Source of the DNA: Leptolyngbya iicbica LK
GTDB lineage: Bacteria; Cyanobacteriota; Cyanobacteriia; Phormidesmidales; Phormidesmidaceae
Reading direction: 5' to 3'
Assembly: GCF_004212215.1 (NCBI RefSeq)
Contig: NZ_QVFV01000004.1
Coordinates: 1 to 64,000 of the forward strand
Length of the DNA stretch: 64,000 nucleotides
Of the stretch, positions 18,368-26,032 are shown one piece after another; the first letter of the stretch is position 1; every line of letters starts with the position of its first letter. The translations under genes and the position numbers were made by a program. The notes under the pieces were generated by a model. It saw nothing but the letters and a program-made list of their open reading frames with translations. It had not been told where the DNA came from and did not search any database.

Positions 18368-18428
18368 AGGGGACGGTTCCTTTTCGAATACCGATACGTC
18401 AAGGACTTAGACAAAGGAACCGTCCCCT
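18368..18428. repeat. Inverted-repeat element (GGGGACGGTTCC type)
   Basis: Perfect 16-bp arms AGGGGACGGTTCCTTT (18368-18383) and AAAGGAACCGTCCCCT (18413-18428) enclose a 29-bp centre. A close relative lies at 25726-25788. Such GGGACGG/CCGTCCC palindromes resemble the REP-like ends mobilised by RAYT/IS200-type Y1 transposases; no transposase is present here. Confidence 0.75.
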
Positions 18429-18441
18429 TTTGGTTGAGGTT

Positions 18442-19185
18442 TTAGCGAGCGATCGCGGCCCGATTTACGGTTTGCAGCGCTTCTGCCAGGCTGCGCACTA
18501 CTGCGACCATCGCCAGCTCATTGTCGAGCTTGTTGACGGCGGAGCCGACGCCAATGCCTGCGGCCCCAGCGGCGATTGCCATGGGCGCGGTCACGTCGGA
18601 CAGACCCGACGCACAGAGCACGGGGACAGAGACCACGCGAGAAATTTCCCGCGCTGCGGCCAAAGTGGGAGCGGCTTTTTCAATCAGGCCCAGAGTGCCG
18701 CTGTGGGTGGGCGCACTGCTGGTGCCGCCTTCGGTTTGAATGATGTCGGCACCCGCTGCGACCAGGGCTTCTGCCAAAGCCACTTGCTCATCCAACGCGA
18801 GAATGTGGGGCACGGTCACGGACAGGGTGATGTCCGGCAGCAAGGCTCGGGTTTGCTGAGTCAGCGCCAATACCTCAGCCGCCTCAAATCGGATGCCCTG
18901 GGCATAAAAGGCATCGAAGTTACCAATCTCAATCAAGTCTGCACCAGCGGCCACAGGCGCGACAAATGCCTCGGCCTCTACCGCCGATACGCAAATGGGC
19001 AAGTCGGTCAGTTCCTTCGCCATGCGCACGAGGTCTGCATTGGCAGCGATATCCAGAAACGTCGCACCGCCTTGGTCGGCCGCCCGCACCACCGCCGCCA
19101 CGCGATCGCGATCAAAATTCGTCAGGCCACTAATGATTTTCAGTGCTTGGCCCTGGGCAAATGCCGTTTGAAGCTTGGCTTGCAT
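18442..19185 (-). CDS. ycf23: Ycf23/DUF561 family protein
   Basis: About 247 residues from the Met of MQAKLQTAFAQGQALKIISG. The open frame runs on to 19344, but that part crosses a repeat and is not protein-like. The sequence is a TIM-barrel-like fold with repeated glycine-rich strand ends (GADLIEIGNFD, GADIIQTEGGTSS, GAAGIGVGSAVNKL), as in the Ycf23 family shared by cyanobacteria and red-algal plastids. The phosphate-binding type loop at the end resembles nitronate monooxygenase and indole-glycerol-phosphate synthase barrels, but the reaction is unknown. The gene is downstream of the repeat-bracketed toxin-antitoxin-like pair on the same strand; one copy of the 39-bp repeat lies 15 bp before its start codon and may contain its leader or promoter. 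Confidence 0.88.
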   Translation of the reverse strand: MQAKLQTAFAQGQALKIISGLTNFDRDRVAAVVRAADQGGATFLDIAANADLVRMAKELTDLPICVSAVEAEAFVAPVAAGADLIEIGNFDAFYAQGIRFEAAEVLALTQQTRALLPDITLSVTVPHILALDEQVALAEALVAAGADIIQTEGGTSSAPTHSGTLGLIEKAAPTLAAAREISRVVSVPVLCASGLSDVTAPMAIAAGAAGIGVGSAVNKLDNELAMVAVVRSLAEALQTVNRAAIAR

Positions 19186-19200
19186 AAGTCTAAGTGTCCC

Positions 19201-19239
19201 CGTAATCAGGTTCGTAACTTGCCCTATTTTGCCATTCCT
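19201..19239. repeat. 39-bp direct repeat, copy 1
   Basis: Identical over 39 bp to 19987-20025 (begins CGTAATCAGGTTCGTAACTT, ends TTGCCATTCCT). The copies bracket the DUF433/DUF5615 gene pair. This copy lies just upstream of the ycf23 start codon on the minus strand. Confidence 0.95.
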
Positions 19240-19294
19240 TGGGTAGCGACGGGCGCGATCGCTAAACGAGTGCAATTCCCTGACGGCAACACCG

Positions 19295-19627
19295 TTATGG
19301 CAAGGCGAGTAGCGATACGGTGGCGTCTTGATAGAACTGAACAATTACCTGATAGTGCTGACGTAATAAGTCTTCTACTTGGGCTGTCGAGCAATTTCCG
19401 AGGCGTATCCAAATCACCTTGGGTGGATTACCCAGAGCCAAACTCAAGTCATGCATGTCTGCATCCTTGGAGACGATCATCAAGTCGTGGGCTTTGGCAT
19501 AGTCCCAAACCAAACTGTCAACTGTCGCTTTCATCCCGATATCTCGAACGTGCAAGGAGTCGGGAAAGCGATCGCTCAGGCGACTAGTCAGTTTCGGGGA
19601 CAGATTTTCGTCAAAGAGCAACCGCAT
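19295..19627 (-). CDS. DUF5615 PIN-like toxin candidate
   Basis: A 110-residue protein that opens with MRLLFDENLSPKL, the hallmark of the DUF5615/Mut7-C-like PIN-fold family, with further acidic residues in RDIGMKATVDSLVWDYAKAHDLMIVSKDADM that would complete a metal site (Asp7, Glu8, Asp54, Asp56 region). PIN-fold proteins of toxin-antitoxin loci cut RNA; activity of the DUF5615 branch is less well established. It starts five bases after the stop of the DUF433 gene, the classic antitoxin-first order. The pair sits between identical 39-bp repeats. Confidence 0.85.
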   Translation of the reverse strand: MRLLFDENLSPKLTSRLSDRFPDSLHVRDIGMKATVDSLVWDYAKAHDLMIVSKDADMHDLSLALGNPPKVIWIRLGNCSTAQVEDLLRQHYQVIVQFYQDATVSLLALP

Positions 19628-19632
19628 GAGAC

Positions 19633-19854
19633 TCAGGAAGCCGTCATGTACCGGCGTTCGCGATCGGCGGCATAGGCAATACAGGCTTTCAAATCTTCGC
19701 GGGTGAGGTCAGGAAAGTCGTCCAGGATTTCGGCTTCGGTCATCTCAGAGGCCAGATATTCCAATACTTCATACACTGTGATGCGCAAACCCCGGACACA
19801 GGGCTTGCCCCCTCGCTTACCTGGTTCAACTGTGATGAAATCTTTGTAGTTCAT
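19633..19854 (-). CDS. DUF433 antitoxin candidate
   Basis: A 73-residue protein starting at MNYKDFITVEPGKRGGKPCV; the frame is open to 19974, but the extra 40 residues overlap the repeat side and are not family-like. The DUF433 signature is clear: GKPCVRGLRITVYEVLEYLASEMTEAEILDDFPDLTREDLKACIAYAADRE. This is a winged-helix-like fold that pairs with DUF5615 proteins. It probably neutralises the toxin candidate and represses the operon. The end is tightly spaced with the next gene (5 bp). Confidence 0.88.
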   Translation of the reverse strand: MNYKDFITVEPGKRGGKPCVRGLRITVYEVLEYLASEMTEAEILDDFPDLTREDLKACIAYAADRERRYMTAS

Positions 19855-19986
19855 CGCTTTCCGCAATTGATTAACATCTGGTTCACTGCTACCCAGCGAT
19901 AGACATTGCCAAGATTGCCCCTGGGGGACGATGCCGACCCTTGAGCACAGTCCGCTGGGTGGCATGGCTGGCATAACCAGGCTGTC

Positions 19987-20025
19987 TCGTAATCAGGTTC
20001 GTAACTTGCCCTATTTTGCCATTCC
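19987..20025. repeat. 39-bp direct repeat, copy 2
   Basis: Identical to 19201-19239 and in the same orientation. It lies about 130 bp upstream of the DUF433 start codon on the minus strand, so it could hold the promoter of the toxin-antitoxin-like pair. Confidence 0.95.
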
Positions 20026-20237
20026 TGAGACCAGGCGATCGCGCAATATCCTTGGCATTGCCCCCAGGTTTACTAGCCTCCAGCAAGATTAGCCGACCTC
20101 AGCCACTTTGAACTGCTGGGTCAGGATAGCGGCCATCCATTTAGCTAAACCCGAGATGACTATTGACAGGTTTTAATCCGCCGATTATTGTTTAGGAGTC
20201 CAATTAATTGGTATTCCTAACTAAAGGAGTTGTCGCC

Positions 20238-20990
20238 ATGAAATTATTTGTCGGTTTGCTGAGTGCGGGATTGGTGTTGGCGGGTGGTTTGAGCTTTGCC
20301 AGTCCGTCGTATGGTCAGGCGGTGGTCGCGACGCCGCGATCGCCAGCGCTCGACATTCAGTCGACTCAGATTCAATATCTGGAAGAGTTGGATTTGTTGG
20401 TTTTTGAACAGCAGTTGGCAGGGGTTGTAGGGGCGACTTTGCCACAGTCCGCTGGTCAGCTAGATGGGGCTCCGGTATTGGGGTATGTCTTTCCCACCAC
20501 GCTGAGTCCGGCAGCGGTCGGGTTTGGGGGCGTGGATGGCATTTTGGCGTTGGCGGTTACTTCCCATCCCGATTTTGATGACACCCCGCTGTGGGACGAG
20601 GACAATGATGCCGACTACGCGAATGATGGCGTGATTTGGCATACCCATTGGGTGGTGCTGACGGGGGACAATCGCGTACCGGGGGGTCTCTCGGTAGCCG
20701 AATTTGCGGCGGATGATGCCTCGGTTGTGATGCCGCCCACCAATCCCGGCATGACGATTTATCTTGATTCTCCAGGTTTTTCGGTGGTGACTGACCAAGA
20801 GACTCTGCGGGTATTGGTGCCGGCCCAACGGGTTGACCACAACACCGACTTCAACTTTGATGCGGTCACTGCCTACATGCAGGTAAACACCAGCGACGCC
20901 AGTCGTCCCACCCTGGGCGTGTATGAGGTGTACAGCGTGGGGTCAGGCGATCTGAGTTTGCCCTATGGGGTCCGGCACGATGCGGACTGA
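20238..20990 (+). CDS. Secreted protein of unknown function
   Basis: About 250 residues from the ATG at 20238, preceded by AAAGGAGTTGTCGCC, a strong ribosome binding site. A signal peptide (residues 1-27, FVGLLSAGLVLAGGLSFA then SPSYGQA) is followed by a soluble domain with an acidic, Asn/Asp-rich stretch (DFDDTPLWDEDNDADYANDG) that could bind calcium, and an IWHTHWVVLTGD motif with two His. I do not recognise the family. It lies 139 bp upstream of the thioredoxin-like gene on the same strand, so it may be part of an envelope redox or stress unit. Confidence 0.8.
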   Translation: MKLFVGLLSAGLVLAGGLSFASPSYGQAVVATPRSPALDIQSTQIQYLEELDLLVFEQQLAGVVGATLPQSAGQLDGAPVLGYVFPTTLSPAAVGFGGVDGILALAVTSHPDFDDTPLWDEDNDADYANDGVIWHTHWVVLTGDNRVPGGLSVAEFAADDASVVMPPTNPGMTIYLDSPGFSVVTDQETLRVLVPAQRVDHNTDFNFDAVTAYMQVNTSDASRPTLGVYEVYSVGSGDLSLPYGVRHDAD

Positions 20991-21129
20991 CTTCTCGGCG
21001 CATCGAGGTTCATGACTAGCTGAGGTGTTCCCAACTCGATACCGTCCGGTAGGCATTGAGTTCGGGATACCTCGGTGAATGTCGAGACGGTTTTTAGTCA
21101 TCGACCACTGCTCACATAGGAGGGCTGTA

Positions 21130-21699
21130 ATGGTCATTTTTCAGATGAAGATCTCTGAAGTTTTGCAGGGTGAGTTTGCTCTGCGACCGTTAAATTTGCT
21201 GCTGGTGTTTCAGGTGAATTGTCCGGGTTGTTTCATGTATGCGTTGCCGTTGGCGGCTCGGTTACACGACCAGTATGGCGATCGCGTCAACATCCTCGGC
21301 CTCTCAACCGCCTTCGAAGATTTTGACCTGAACACGGCGGACAATACTCGTCGGCTGCTGACCACAGGCGAAGTCGTTGGCATGACAAAACTCCATTTGG
21401 CACAGCAGGGACAAACGGCTTACACCGTGCCGATGCGGTTTCCGGTGGCGTTTGATGCGCCAGATGGCCAGACTCCAGGCGATGCGGTTGAGTCATCGTC
21501 TGTCCCTAAACTGGTATCTGCTGGCTACACCTTCCGCAGTAATCATCTACGCGGCACGCCATCGTGGATTCTATTGGATGAAAGCTCTAGGATATGGGCA
21601 CAGTGGTTTGGACATCGGTCTGAATCAGCGGTGGAGTTAATGCTCCAGCAAGCGCTTGCAGCGAACTCTGTGCACACGTTCCATGAACAATCCGTTTGA
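21130..21699 (+). CDS. Thioredoxin-fold protein with CPGC motif
   Basis: About 189 residues from MVIFQMKISEVL, chosen because TAGGAGGGCTGTA gives a strong ribosome binding site; the frame opens 17 codons earlier. The core is a TlpA/AhpC-like thioredoxin fold: NLLLVFQVNCPGCFMYALPLA has the CxxC redox pair after the first strand, then VNILGLSTAFEDF, and a cis-Pro loop RGTPSWILLDESSRI. No export signal is seen, so it is probably cytoplasmic. The MarR gene overlaps or abuts its 3' end, so the two are likely co-transcribed. Peroxide or thiol substrates cannot be told from the sequence. Confidence 0.85.
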   Translation: MVIFQMKISEVLQGEFALRPLNLLLVFQVNCPGCFMYALPLAARLHDQYGDRVNILGLSTAFEDFDLNTADNTRRLLTTGEVVGMTKLHLAQQGQTAYTVPMRFPVAFDAPDGQTPGDAVESSSVPKLVSAGYTFRSNHLRGTPSWILLDESSRIWAQWFGHRSESAVELMLQQALAANSVHTFHEQSV

Positions 21700-22303
21700 C
21701 ACGATGAATGACCCGATCGCTCAACGGACGATCGCGGGTCTCTCTAAAATCTGCACGGCTCTGCGGAGTCAGGCCTGGGTGGGGGCCGAGTCCCAAGGAC
21801 TCACACCGACCCAGGGCCAGATCTTGGCATTGCTACAGGCCACCCCAGACAAAGATATGCGCTTGTCAGCGATCGCGGCGGGCATTGCGACGACGCCCGC
21901 AACGGCGAGTGAAGCAGTGTCATCACTGGTCAAAAAGGGATTAGTCTCGCGGGAACGGGCCACGGACGATCGCCGGGCGATCGCGATTCGGCTGACGCCT
22001 GAGGGGCACCAACAAGCGGCCAAAGCCGCTGACTGGCCCGACTTCCTGCTAGATGCGGTGGAAACGCTGCCCTCAGAGGAGCAAACGATTTTTTTCAAAG
22101 GCTTGACGACCATCATTCACCAACTTCAGGAAGACCAAAAAATTCCGGTTTCGCGGATGTGCGTCACCTGCCATTACTTCAACCCCAATGTTTACGATGA
22201 CCGCGATCGCCCCCATCACTGCAATTTGGTCGATGCGCCGTTTGGCGATGGCGATTTGCGATTAGACTGCCCCGAACATGTCACCAAAACCGTCGACAGC
22301 TAA
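21683..22303 (+). CDS. MarR family regulator with four-cysteine C-terminal extension
   Basis: About 206 residues from the ATG at 21683; an ATG at 21704 is equally possible. The winged helix is clear: LTPTQGQILALL, a recognition-helix region (IAAGIATTPATASEAVSSLVKKGLVSRERA) and the wing (DDRRAIAIRLTPEG). Beyond the MarR fold there is an extra tail with four cysteines, CVTC then Cys after 16 residues (HHCNLVDAPFG) and Cys after 15 more (LDCPEH), suited to bind zinc or sense thiol state. It overlaps the end of the thioredoxin-fold gene, so a redox-controlled regulator-reductase pair is plausible. The regulated operon is probably this one, which is inference. Confidence 0.88.
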   Translation: MNNPFDTMNDPIAQRTIAGLSKICTALRSQAWVGAESQGLTPTQGQILALLQATPDKDMRLSAIAAGIATTPATASEAVSSLVKKGLVSRERATDDRRAIAIRLTPEGHQQAAKAADWPDFLLDAVETLPSEEQTIFFKGLTTIIHQLQEDQKIPVSRMCVTCHYFNPNVYDDRDRPHHCNLVDAPFGDGDLRLDCPEHVTKTVDS

Positions 22304-22365
22304 CGCATCCGTCATTTTGGGGGATAGCGATGGGGTGATACCAGTGCTGTACTTTGCCGCTAGAC

Positions 22366-22412
22366 CTGGCCCTCACCCCAACCCCTCTTCCAAACTTGGG
22401 AGAGGGGCTTTG
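22366..22412. repeat. Dispersed hairpin repeat (CCCTCACCCCAACCCCTCT type)
   Basis: The segment reads CCCTCACCCCAACCCCTCTT, a short spacer, then GGGAGAGGGGCTTTG. CCCCTCTTCC and GGGAGAGGGG pair as a stem. This is a widespread intergenic repeat of cyanobacteria and other bacteria. It lies between the convergent MarR and deaminase genes and may help terminate both. Confidence 0.75.
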
Positions 22413-22491
22413 AAGAGACGGGTTTTGTAGTCCTGATTCAGAGAATTGCTCTGAAACTAAACCTTGTTGCTCCTGAGAGCTACCACGGGCT

Positions 22492-22974
22492 TCACATTGT
22501 CTTGCTGTGGAGACGACGATGTAAGTCATGTACCTGTTCGGCCAGACTGGGCACTGGCCCGTCAACTTCTATAGTGGGCACGATGTCACGGATGGGTAGC
22601 GTGCGGACGGGTGGGGCGGGAACGCCGAGTTCGCTCAGCCAGGAGGCCAATTGCTCGGAGGAACTCGCGTACACGATCCGTCCCAGTCCGACCCAGCCGT
22701 GGGCAGCGGCACACATCGGACAATGCTCACCCGAGGTATAGACGGTGGCGGCGGCTCTAGCTTCCGAGGTCATATTGGCTGCCGCCCACCGGGCAATCTC
22801 GAACTCTGGATGGCGAGTTTGGTCACCGGAGGCGACATGGTTGTGATCTTCAAACAGCACTTCGCCGTCCGCCGCGACCAGCACAGAGCCGAAAGGCTCA
22901 TCCCCGAGCGCTAGCGCCTCAGCGGCCAATTCTATGCACCGACGTAGATGCTGGATATCTTGCTCGCTCACCAT
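22492..22974 (-). CDS. Nucleoside/guanine deaminase-like zinc enzyme
   Basis: About 160 residues from MVSEQDIQHLRRCIELAAEA; the frame extends 31 codons upstream without family-like sequence. The cytidine/deoxycytidylate deaminase fold is shown by HPEFEIARWAA (zinc His and catalytic Glu in the H-x-E position) and GEHCPMCAAAHGWVG (the two zinc cysteines of the C-x2-C motif). The HPEF variant and overall length resemble bacterial guanine-deaminase/TadA relatives that act on free bases rather than tRNA. The residue before the first Cys is His rather than the usual Pro. Cytoplasmic. The substrate remains uncertain. Confidence 0.85.
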   Translation of the reverse strand: MVSEQDIQHLRRCIELAAEALALGDEPFGSVLVAADGEVLFEDHNHVASGDQTRHPEFEIARWAAANMTSEARAAATVYTSGEHCPMCAAAHGWVGLGRIVYASSSEQLASWLSELGVPAPPVRTLPIRDIVPTIEVDGPVPSLAEQVHDLHRRLHSKTM

Positions 22975-23178
22975 AACGGGTTCCTCGGGTTTCAGGTTCA
23001 GCACAGACGTATAGCTGCTGCCTAACGTTGCACGCCAGAAGCAGTCATCACTTTTGCCTTTAGCCAAATCATATTAACCGTCGGCTTGACGCCGTTGATG
23101 AATAACTTCAGCGTCATCCCTGCTCTGCTCTCTCCAGCTGGGGACTGATCTGACTTTTTTGAGGGACAGCGATCGCCC

Positions 23179-23730
23179 TCAAGCTTGCAGCAACACAGAC
23201 AACAGACTGCGGTTTGGATGTGCAACGTATACAGTGGCTTTCCGTCCCGCTAATCCTGCTCGCTGGAGCGTTGCAAAATCTTTGTAGTTATCAATCCTGA
23301 ACTTGTGGCGATCGACGCCAAAATATCGGCTCTGCATTCTCTCGCCCCGCTCCGTAAAGAGTTGGATTGGTCCGGCCACGGGCTTCACACTGCCTTCCCG
23401 CAGAGTCCGCTGCATCTGCAGTCGGTGGTAAATAATGAAGGCCCACACAACCGAGCCCCAAAAAGCTGTAGCGCCCAAGTAAATCAGCACGGTGTCCACC
23501 CCCAGATTGTCATTGCGAATCATATCCGCCGAGAATCCCAGAAAGCCCAGGCCAAAAATGAGGGTGAATATCTGCCAAGCAATCCGGCAATTTGCAGCGT
23601 GTTTTTGGGTGATGCGAGCCTTTTGCGCGTCCGAAATCAGCCCCATCCGGTTGGCCGCTAGATCAGCGGGCGAAAACTCAAAGACACGGGCCAGCACCGC
23701 TTGCAGGTGGTCAATATCATTGGGAGCCAT
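23179..23730 (-). CDS. Membrane protein of unknown function with two transmembrane helices
   Basis: A 183-residue protein. A basic N-terminal helix (FSPADLAANRMGLISDAQKARI) is followed by two membrane helices (about 50-68, WQIFTLIFGLGFLGFSA; and about 80-102, VLIYLGATAFWGSVVWAFIIY). The C-terminal half (about 105-183) is a small basic domain (FTERGERMQSRYFGVDRHKFRIDNY) that ends in VYVAHPNRSLLSVLLQA. A similar layout is seen in many uncharacterised cyanobacterial proteins. No function can be given. It shares orientation with the next small membrane protein, 30 bp away. Confidence 0.7.
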   Translation of the reverse strand: MAPNDIDHLQAVLARVFEFSPADLAANRMGLISDAQKARITQKHAANCRIAWQIFTLIFGLGFLGFSADMIRNDNLGVDTVLIYLGATAFWGSVVWAFIIYHRLQMQRTLREGSVKPVAGPIQLFTERGERMQSRYFGVDRHKFRIDNYKDFATLQRAGLAGRKATVYVAHPNRSLLSVLLQA

Positions 23731-23759
23731 GAAGAAATTCTACAGTCATGGACGGGGCG

Positions 23760-24137
23760 TTACGCATCGATCAGAACCGTGTAGGTTGCCAGTCCCAGCA
23801 TGATGCTGGTGATCGGAGCCCACAGTCGCCGCTCTGGGGCAGACAGCGTTATCCAGTTCAACAGCGTGCTCAATGCCTGAATCCCCAGTGCTACCCAGCC
23901 TGTCCACTCGGGCCAATGGGGCGGTAGGCCTGCCGCTGAAGTAATGCCCGCCCCCATGAACGCCAGCAACACAATGGACACACCCGCGGCGACTCGCCCA
24001 GACATAGGCAGCGCCCCCTCATGCTGTCCCCCCTGAGTCAGTCGTCCCCAAGGCGCACCGGCCATCAGGCAGATCTGAAAACCGATCACCCCAGCGACAG
24101 CCAGCGTGTACAGGATGGCAGTGTTTTGGCTCATCAT
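23760..24137 (-). CDS. Small four-helix membrane protein of unknown function
   Basis: About 125 residues from MMSQNTAILYTLAV; a Met seven codons upstream is also possible. Four predicted membrane helices: AILYTLAVAGVIGFQICLMAG, GRVAAGVSIVLLAFMGAGIT, TGWVALGIQALSTLLNWITL and RLWAPITSIMLGLATYTVLI. No charged catalytic residues occur in the helices. It is 30 bp upstream of the 23179-23730 gene on the same strand, so the two may work together. No family was recognised. Confidence 0.7.
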   Translation of the reverse strand: MMSQNTAILYTLAVAGVIGFQICLMAGAPWGRLTQGGQHEGALPMSGRVAAGVSIVLLAFMGAGITSAAGLPPHWPEWTGWVALGIQALSTLLNWITLSAPERRLWAPITSIMLGLATYTVLIDA

Positions 24138-24286
24138 AGGCAGCCGACATGAGTCCAAGTCAAGATTGGTCGTATGGGCAATTCGTTAAGCCGCTGGTAA
24201 CTGTATAGCATCTGACCCTGCTCAAATCCCCTGTGGGGCTTGGTTTGCATAGTCGAAGATAGAGCAGCATTGTCGGAGCGGACGGC

Positions 24287-25657
24287 TTACTGCGCCATGA
24301 TTTCACGAGCGGCCCGCACGCCGGACAAATAGGCTCCGTGGGTTGTGCCAAAGTAGTCTCCATTGGTCGCTTCGCCCGCAAAGAATACCGATGCTTCCAG
24401 CGGTGCCGCCAGGTGATGGCGCATAGTCGGCGCTGACCCCACGGCGTTGAATGAATAGGAGCCCAGCGCAAACGGATCGGCGGCCCAACGGGTGATTTGA
24501 TGGTCCGTCGGCTCGGGAATGGGGTCGCCGTAGATGGTTCGCAGGGTTTGCATGGCACTGTCAACAATTTGTTGATCTGACAACGCTTCGATCGCTCTTC
24601 CCTGATGGGCGGCATTAAATCCCAGCAAAATCGGCTGATTGGCGACTCGCTGAAAGCTCACCCAATCGACCCACTCCCCAGGATTAGCGGGAATATGGCC
24701 TAACCAATCCACATCAGCAGGCCAAAAACTGTCAGGAAATCGCAGATAGCATTTGTTCAACACGCCCATGCCCAGTTGAGCGATCGCGGCCTGCTTGTCT
24801 GGGGGCAAGGTGGGGACGAACTGCACTGTATCCGCTTGCAACACTCCCAGGGGCAAAGTCACTACAACGCGATCGGCCAGAAATTCAGTTTGCTGAGTGA
24901 TGACGCGCAGCGGGGCAGATTGCCAGTGAATCGCTTGCACCACTTGCCCCAGTTCAAGGGTTAATCCCTGAGCGAGAAACTCGGGAATGACCTGAAATCC
25001 TGGTAAAAATAGCGCCTCGTCACCCTCAAACTGTTGATCGCTGTCATACCAATGGCTGGAGAGCTGGTCGATGCTGCCGGCATATTCCTGTTCGATTTCA
25101 CTGCTCAGGATGAAATTGATGAAGCGAGCTGCTTCGGAGTCGGGCTCTAACGGCTGTCGTAGGGGTGCCATGACCTGCTGAATTGAGGTGTCAGTTTCGG
25201 CCTCTTGGGCGGCGGCGATCGCCCGCAACACCTGCGCTCTCAGATCGGCCATAAGGCTGGCTTCGGCGGCGGTCAGGGGGGCTCCAGCCGTGTTGTACGT
25301 GATGGCCCGGTCGTAACTCGTCACCACCCGTTGGGCATTGATCTGGTCCGCCAACTCCGTGATGGGGTTGCCTTGGGTGCCATGAATCCAGCTGGCTCCC
25401 AAATCCAAGGGCATATCGGGCCAATCGAGACTCGTCCAAACCCGCCCCCCGATGCGATCGCGCCCCTCCACGATCACCACGTCGTAGCCGTTGTTGTGCA
25501 ACTCTCGGGCCGCGGCCAACCCGGCCAAGCCTGCGCCAATCACGACTACACGCTGTTGGCTGGTGGCTGCCCTGGTGCCGGGTGCTTGTTCACCACAGGC
25601 AGGGCTGACGGCTCCTAACAGCGTCAAACCGGATAGTGTCAGAAAATTTCGCCGCTG
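24287..25657 (-). CDS. Tat-exported flavin monoamine oxidase family protein
   Basis: About 456 residues from MQRRNFLTLSGLTLLG, which contains a twin-arginine motif (RRNFLTL) and hydrophobic stretch, so the enzyme is likely folded with FAD in the cytoplasm and exported. The dinucleotide-binding fold starts VVVIGAGLAGLAAARELHNNGY, followed by the amine-oxidase marker VEGRDRIGGRVWT and LDLGASWIHG. The C-terminal FAD motif FFAGEATNGDYFGTTHGAYLSGVRAA is intact. Members oxidise primary or secondary amines, polyamines or L-amino acids, with release of hydrogen peroxide. The substrate is not evident. A REP-like inverted repeat lies just upstream. Confidence 0.93.
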   Translation of the reverse strand, partial: QRRNFLTLSGLTLLGAVSPACGEQAPGTRAATSQQRVVVIGAGLAGLAAARELHNNGYDVVIVEGRDRIGGRVWTSLDWPDMPLDLGASWIHGTQGNPITELADQINAQRVVTSYDRAITYNTAGAPLTAAEASLMADLRAQVLRAIAAAQEAETDTSIQQVMAPLRQPLEPDSEAARFINFILSSEIEQEYAGSIDQLSSHWYDSDQQFEGDEALFLPGFQVIPEFLAQGLTLELGQVVQAIHWQSAPLRVITQQTEFLADRVVVTLPLGVLQADTVQFVPTLPPDKQAAIAQLGMGVLNKCYLRFPDSFWPADVDWLGHIPANPGEWVDWVSFQRVANQPILLGFNAAHQGRAIEALSDQQIVDSAMQTLRTIYGDPIPEPTDHQITRWAADPFALGSYSFNAVGSAPTMRHHLAAPLEASVFFAGEATNGDYFGTTHGAYLSGVRAAREIMAQ

Positions 25658-25725
25658 CATGAATGACCTCAATTTCGCCTAGTTTGCCCAATATGCGGTT
25701 TGGCGAATGCACCGATGATCGTGGC

Positions 25726-25788
25726 AGGGGACGGGTCCCTGTCGGCTCAACCGATGTGGTTTGGAACAGTTCAAGGGACCCGTCCCCT
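25726..25788. repeat. Inverted-repeat element (GGGGACGGGTCCC type)
   Basis: Perfect 15-bp arms AGGGGACGGGTCCCT (25726-25740) and AGGGACCCGTCCCCT (25774-25788) enclose a 33-bp centre. Related to the element at 18368-18428 (shared AGGGGACGG end). It lies in the leader of the amine oxidase gene, between it and recG. Confidence 0.8.
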
Positions 25789-26032
25789 TGAGCGGCTGGC
25801 GATCGCTGTTTTTTTATCTTTGGGAGTGACGCGATCAGGCCGATGATGGGCAGTGCCAGCAGCCCGCTCAGGTGCCAAGTCAGGCTCAGGGGCATTCATG
25901 CCGGGTCGGTCTATCGCGGTCATGCTGGATGCGTGGGTGCTTGGGCTAAAATCCTAAAGCAGCAATGAGCTGCATGATTGACGCGGGATTGGCGTTAGTC
26001 TGTGGAATGAAAATCGCCTCTCGGCCGAGCTG

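Noticed and set aside
18430-19587. 385-codon plus-strand open frame antisense to ycf23
   Set aside because: It mirrors ycf23 codons in GC-rich DNA, crosses a repeat and the toxin gene, and its translation is rich in His, Gly and Arg without any domain.
25590-25895. Minus-strand open frame starting with a hydrophobic segment (LSGLLALPIIGLIASLPKIKK)
   Set aside because: After 35 codons it runs through the inverted repeat at 25726-25788 and into the amine oxidase gene. A short membrane peptide cannot be excluded but is not supported.
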